From Rheinheimera sp. SA_1 (lineage in GTDB: Bacteria; Pseudomonadota; Gammaproteobacteria; Enterobacterales; Alteromonadaceae), in contig NZ_LXWK01000015.1 of NCBI RefSeq assembly GCF_001669775.1, positions 248,001 through 312,000 on the forward strand: DNA of 64,000 nt, given 5' to 3'. Positions 58,306 to 64,000 of the stretch are shown here, piece after piece. The position numbers were made by a program, and so were the translations under genes. Numbering within the stretch: position 1 is the first letter of the stretch; each line of letters starts with the position of its first letter. The notes under the pieces were generated by a model. That model had not been told where the DNA came from, searched no databases, and was given only the letters and a program-made list of their open reading frames with translations.

Positions 58306-59406
58306 ATGTCAGCAAACAGCAGTAAAAAAGTCATTGTCGGGATGTCCGGCGGCGTTGATTCGTCGGTGTCGGCCTATTTGTTACTTCAGCAAGGTTATCA
58401 GGTCGAAGGCCTGTTTATGAAGAACTGGGAAGAAGACGACAACGATGAATATTGCGCTGCCGCCGAAGACTTAAAAGACGCGCAGCTGGTTTGTGACAAG
58501 CTTGGCATCAAACTGCACAAAGTAAATTTTGCCGCCGAATACTGGGACAATGTATTCGAATATTTCCTGGCAGAATACAAAGCCGGCCGGACCCCAAATC
58601 CGGACATCATGTGCAACAAAGAAATCAAATTTAAAGCCTTTCTCGAGTTTGCTGCTGAAGCCTTAGCGGCGGACTATATTGCGACCGGTCACTATGTGCA
58701 GCGCCGGGAAGTCGACGGCCACTGGCAGTTATTACGTGGCCTCGATGGCAATAAAGATCAAAGTTATTTCCTCTACACTATTGGCGAACAGCATGTTGCC
58801 CAAACTTTGTTTCCGGTTGGCGATCTGGAAAAACCAGCGGTTCGCGCCATCGCCGAACAACAAGGTTTGATCACTGCCAATAAAAAAGACAGCACCGGTA
58901 TTTGTTTTATTGGCGAGCGTAAATTTAAAGACTTCCTGCAAAAATACCTGCCGGCGCAACCAGGCGACATCGTCACTGTCGATGGCGATACCATTGGCCG
59001 TCATGAAGGCTTGATGTACCACACTTTGGGTCAGCGCAAAGGCTTGGGTATTGGCGGGTTAAAAGATGGTGCGGAAGATCCTTGGTACGTGGTGGCCAAA
59101 GATTTAGTCAATAATCACCTTATCGTGGCGCAAGGCCATGATCATCCAAGTTTATTTGCCAAAGGTCTGGTGGCCGATCAGCTGCACTGGGTTGATCGTC
59201 AAGGCCCGGCAATTACGCTGCGCTGTACCGTAAAAACCCGCTACCGCCAGCATGATATCGAATGTACGTTAACACCCAATGCCGACGGCACCGTCACGGT
59301 ATTATTCGACCAGCCACAAAAAGCAGTCACCCCCGGTCAATCGGCGGTGTTTTATTTAGATGATGTTTGCCTTGGTGGCGGCATTATTGATCAGGCGGTA
59401 CTCTGA
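58306..59406 (+). CDS. mnmA: tRNA-specific 2-thiouridylase MnmA
   Basis: MnmA inserts sulfur at position 2 of the wobble uridine of Lys, Glu and Gln tRNAs, using persulfide from the IscS/Tus relay. The PP-loop GMSGGVDSS is at 12-20 and the catalytic cysteines are Cys103 ([11 protein letters not shown]) and Cys200 ([13 protein letters not shown]). 366 residues is normal. The order nudJ-mnmA-hflD-purB is as in E. coli. Confidence 0.97.
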   Translation: MSANSSKKVIVGMSGGVDSSVSAYLLLQQGYQVEGLFMKNWEEDDNDEYCAAAEDLKDAQLVCDKLGIKLHKVNFAAEYWDNVFEYFLAEYKAGRTPNPDIMCNKEIKFKAFLEFAAEALAADYIATGHYVQRREVDGHWQLLRGLDGNKDQSYFLYTIGEQHVAQTLFPVGDLEKPAVRAIAEQQGLITANKKDSTGICFIGERKFKDFLQKYLPAQPGDIVTVDGDTIGRHEGLMYHTLGQRKGLGIGGLKDGAEDPWYVVAKDLVNNHLIVAQGHDHPSLFAKGLVADQLHWVDRQGPAITLRCTVKTRYRQHDIECTLTPNADGTVTVLFDQPQKAVTPGQSAVFYLDDVCLGGGIIDQAVL

Positions 59407-59408
59407 GC

Positions 59409-61420
<2,012 letters not shown>

Positions 61421-61510
61421 TCTTGGCTGCATCGTCTGTTGTTTCGAGGCAGCGTGTCCTTTAAGGATGCGCTGCCTTTTCTTTCTTCACCTTATTTCCG
61501 GAATTTAGCC

Positions 61511-62665
61511 ATGTATCAACTCAAGCTGCATGATTTAACTGTCGAGCAATTTCTCGCCGAATATTGGCAGAAAAAACCTTTATTAATCAAAGGTGGTTTC
61601 GCTAATTTCGAAGATCCGATCAGCCCGGATGAACTGGCTGGCCTTGCTGCTGAAGAAGAAATTGAATCGCGAATTGTCAGTAACAGCAAAGGTGAATGGC
61701 AGCTCGAAACCGGTCCTTTTGAAGATTACAGTGCTTTTGGCGAACAAGACTGGACCTTACTGGTGCAGGCCGTTGATCACTGGCATCCGGAATCAGCCGT
61801 GCTGATTGAACCCTTTCGCTTTATCCCAAATTGGCGGATTGATGATCTGATGATCAGCTTCTCCACGCCTGGCGGTGGTGTTGGCCCGCATTTAGACCAA
61901 TATGACGTGTTCATCATTCAGGGCATGGGTAAACGCCACTGGCGCGTTGGCATGCCGGACGCTACGCTGACGCAGCATTGCCCGCATCCGCGTTTGCTGC
62001 AAATCAGCCCTTTTGTCGATTGTATTGATGTGATCACCGAACCTGGTGACATTTTATACATTCCACCAGGATGCCCGCACGAAGGTATTTCGGTTGACGC
62101 CAGCCTGAATTATTCAGTTGGATTTCGGGCTCCAGCGCAAAAAGATTTATTAACCGGCCTGGCCGATTATCTGATCGAAAACGAAATTCAGGGCGAACGT
62201 TATACCGACGCCGGCCGCACTGTCGCCACCAACATTGGTGAAATCACCTCCGCTGATTTGGCCTCAGTGCAGCAGATGCTGCAAGGCCTGATTAACGATC
62301 CAAAACTGCTGGCGCAATATTTTGGCAGTTATATCACCCATGCCAAACATGAGCTGGACGCAACCGAGCCTGATCCACATTACCATCTGGATGAAATTGC
62401 TGAATATTTACTGGAAGGTTCGGTACTGGCGAGACTCGGTGGTTTACGTTGTTGTTATATTCAGGCAAATGCTGAAGATGATATTTCGCTGTTTATTAAT
62501 GGCCATACCATTACAGTACCAGCCACTGAATTGTCGACAGTCAAAGAGCTTTGTGAGCAAATTCAACTGGATGCCGAGACCTGTATCCGCTTTGCTGAAG
62601 ATCCGGCCAAGCTAAAATTACTGACAATGCTGATCAATCAAGGATATTGGTATTTTGTCGAATAA
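61511..62665 (+). CDS. roxA: Ribosomal protein uL16 3-hydroxylase RoxA (YcfD)
   Basis: This JmjC-type 2-oxoglutarate/Fe(II) oxygenase hydroxylates an arginine of ribosomal protein L16. The iron ligands are His127 and Asp129 in GPHLDQYDVF and His190 in PPGCPHEGISVD, almost the same numbering as E. coli YcfD. 384 residues from the ATG at 61511 (MYQLKLHDLTVEQFL); the longer frame from 61439 is unsupported. It follows purB by 90 bases and ends at a clear terminator. Confidence 0.94.
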   Translation: MYQLKLHDLTVEQFLAEYWQKKPLLIKGGFANFEDPISPDELAGLAAEEEIESRIVSNSKGEWQLETGPFEDYSAFGEQDWTLLVQAVDHWHPESAVLIEPFRFIPNWRIDDLMISFSTPGGGVGPHLDQYDVFIIQGMGKRHWRVGMPDATLTQHCPHPRLLQISPFVDCIDVITEPGDILYIPPGCPHEGISVDASLNYSVGFRAPAQKDLLTGLADYLIENEIQGERYTDAGRTVATNIGEITSADLASVQQMLQGLINDPKLLAQYFGSYITHAKHELDATEPDPHYHLDEIAEYLLEGSVLARLGGLRCCYIQANAEDDISLFINGHTITVPATELSTVKELCEQIQLDAETCIRFAEDPAKLKLLTMLINQGYWYFVE

Positions 62666-62701
62666 GCCGTTACCGGATTAACAGCTTTTTAGCTCCTGAC
62701 A

Positions 62702-62730
62702 TAAAAAAACCGGCATTGCCGGTTTTTTTT
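62702..62730. terminator. Bidirectional terminator after roxA
   Basis: ACCGGC and GCCGGT (62709-62723) pair around ATT, with an A-run before and eight T after. The roxA gene and the DUF4826 gene converge on it. Confidence 0.9.
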
Positions 62731-62743
62731 ACAGCTAAACATT

Positions 62744-63187
62744 TTAAGCATTTGAGGTATTGGCTTTCGCCCAAAACTGCTCATTTTCAAACAAATCGTA
62801 CAGGGAATGGGCTCTGGAAATCAGTAAGTTGACATAGTCTGCTGACGTTTGATCCTGCACACCGGCATCGATCAACTGCTGAGCTTTCATTTGCCATCTA
62901 AACGAAAAGGCACGTAGTGCCTCACGGGCATCAGCGGCAGCCGTCAATGCCAGGTGATCTGTGGGTAAATCACCGGAAATCACCCAGTAACTTTGCCGGT
63001 CCAAACCGTTAATTTTCCAGACCGCCACCAGCGGTGGTAAATAACGCGAATCCTGCACGGCTACGCTATCCATCAGGATGCCTTTTTCCGCCAGAAAAAG
63101 GTTGGCTTTTTGAAACTGGGCGCGGACCCATTCGCTGATTTGTGCTGCGTCTAAAGTGGCCGCAGGCTGTTGGTTAGTGGATTCCAT
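62744..63187 (-). CDS. DUF4826 family protein
   Basis: This is a soluble 147-residue protein of a family I recognise as DUF4826, confined largely to marine gammaproteobacteria; its function is unknown. Landmarks are SEWVRAQFQKANLFLAEKGI, RYLPPLVAVWKI, YWVISGDLPTDHL and REALRAFSFRWQMKAQQL. It has no signal peptide or membrane segment. It is divergent from the following dehydrogenase. Confidence 0.75.
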   Translation of the reverse strand: MESTNQQPAATLDAAQISEWVRAQFQKANLFLAEKGILMDSVAVQDSRYLPPLVAVWKINGLDRQSYWVISGDLPTDHLALTAAADAREALRAFSFRWQMKAQQLIDAGVQDQTSADYVNLLISRAHSLYDLFENEQFWAKANTSNA

Positions 63188-63448
63188 GATACTGCTCTTT
63201 CATTCAGGTCAAAAATGACACTCTAAGCCAGCAGCTGCCTGATGACAAGTCACACGATAAATTGTCGACAATCCACTGGACTGACCAGCGGATATTTTTG
63301 CAGATCCATAGCGAAAATTCAGCCGAAGTGATACATTCCGCCGCGAAAAACCGGACCGAAGGCGCAGCTGTACCCTACCCCTCAGCGCGCTATTATTCGT
63401 TGCTGTACTTACCCAACGCAGCACGCTTCACTCAACGGAGAACCAGAC

Positions 63449-64000
63449 GTGGCAGTATTTAACCACCCAGAATTTGATAACCATGAACAAGTGGTATTTT
63501 GTAGTGATAAAGAAACTGGCCTCAAAGCCATTATCGCCATTCACAGCACCAAACTCGGCCCGTCCGTTGGTGGCTGCCGGATGTGGGACTACGTCGCCGA
63601 TGAAGATGCGCTGGTTGATGTATTGCGTTTATCACGGGGTATGACTTACAAAAATGCCATGGCCGGTTTACCGATTGGTGGTGGCAAATCAGTCATTATC
63701 GGTAATGCCAAAACCATCAAATCTGAAGCTTTGTTCCGTAAATTTGGTCAGTATGTGCATTCATTAAGCGGCCGTTATATCAGTGCCGAAGACGTCAACA
63801 TTACCACTGCCGATATTTCGATTGTGCATAAAGAAACACCTTATGTCGCTGGTTTAGAAGGGAAAAGTGGCAATCCGGGTCCTTTTACTGCTCTTGGAAC
63901 TTATCAGGGCTTAAAAGCAGCAGCGCTGCACAAATTTGGTTCCGCCTCACTGCAGGGTTTAACCGTTGCCGTGCAAGGTCTTGGCAGTGTTGGTTTTTAT
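63449..64000 (+). CDS. Leucine/Glu/Phe/Val dehydrogenase, 3-prime partial
   Basis: This NAD-dependent amino-acid dehydrogenase deaminates branched-chain or related amino acids. The GTG at 63449 has CGGAG nine bases upstream; 184 residues are in the window. The N-terminal catalytic domain shows STKLGPSVGGCRMWDY, RGMTYKNAMAGLPIGGGKSV (catalytic lysine) and AEDVNITTADISI. The dinucleotide-binding domain begins with VAVQGLGSVGFY at the window edge. Leucine dehydrogenase is most likely from the G-G-C-R and GGGKSV segments, but substrate choice needs the missing half. Confidence 0.88.
   Translation, partial: MAVFNHPEFDNHEQVVFCSDKETGLKAIIAIHSTKLGPSVGGCRMWDYVADEDALVDVLRLSRGMTYKNAMAGLPIGGGKSVIIGNAKTIKSEALFRKFGQYVHSLSGRYISAEDVNITTADISIVHKETPYVAGLEGKSGNPGPFTALGTYQGLKAAALHKFGSASLQGLTVAVQGLGSVGFY

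Overview
The window is about 64 kb of gammaproteobacterial chromosome with very little spacer DNA. Gene content and order point to an aerobic, aquatic member of the Alteromonadales/Chromatiaceae group, Rheinheimera-like or a close relative. The pointers are monomeric NADP-isocitrate dehydrogenase, NhaD, CsiV beside mfd, DUF3087 and DUF4826 proteins, a leucine-dehydrogenase-type gene, and the order clpA-clpS-cspD next to infA-bpt-aat-trxB. This taxonomic call is inference from content, not from a marker-gene comparison.

Layout. 1-2.2 kb: sulfur-transfer pair csdA (5-prime truncated by the window) and csdE, convergent with tcdA. 2.3-9.1 kb: a leftward lipid A/KDO operon, comEC-msbA-lpxK-ycaR-kdsB-RluA-type synthase. 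9.1-10.3 kb: two tandem DUF2062 membrane proteins. 10.3-13.4 kb: lolC-lolD-lolE, divergent from a PilZ-like gene, mfd and csiV. 19-23.6 kb: a small lipoprotein, radD, a GST, a DUF3087 protein and an HDOD protein. 23.7-26.8 kb: lysC behind a lysine riboswitch, and nhaD. 27-31.7 kb: a MukBEF-like condensin operon (mksF-mksE-mksB) without the MksG nuclease, followed by tamA-tamB. 37.3-40.4 kb: an accessory strip. 40.4-48.2 kb: cmoM/elyC, a Nif3-like gene, a glycosyltransferase, a hemolysin III-family protein and a large orphan sensor kinase. 48.6-57.3 kb: trxB-aat-bpt-infA, clpA-clpS/cspD and icd. 57.8-64 kb: nudJ-mnmA-hflD-purB, the roxA ribosomal oxygenase, a DUF4826 gene and a 3-prime-truncated amino-acid dehydrogenase.

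The core genes form recognisable functional groups: lipid A synthesis and export (kdsB, lpxK, msbA), lipoprotein sorting (lolCDE), outer-membrane protein assembly (tamAB), N-degron proteolysis (aat, bpt, clpS, clpA), and tRNA modification (tcdA, cmoM, mnmA). Many neighbours overlap by ATGA or TGATG, which suggests translational coupling.

The least explained part is 37.3-40.4 kb, between tamB and cmoM. It is visibly more AT-rich and carries a three-TM protein of no family I recognise. A 36-residue proline-rich reading frame with its own strong ribosome binding site is nested out of frame over the end of that gene. A second free-standing 40-residue proline/lysine-rich frame follows, and there are two direct copies of a GGGTCAG-headed repeat. 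Elsewhere the window holds at least four copies of an intergenic palindromic element whose core looks like ERIC with a compensated stem change, and a perfect 24-bp inverted repeat with a related GGGGTCAG head.
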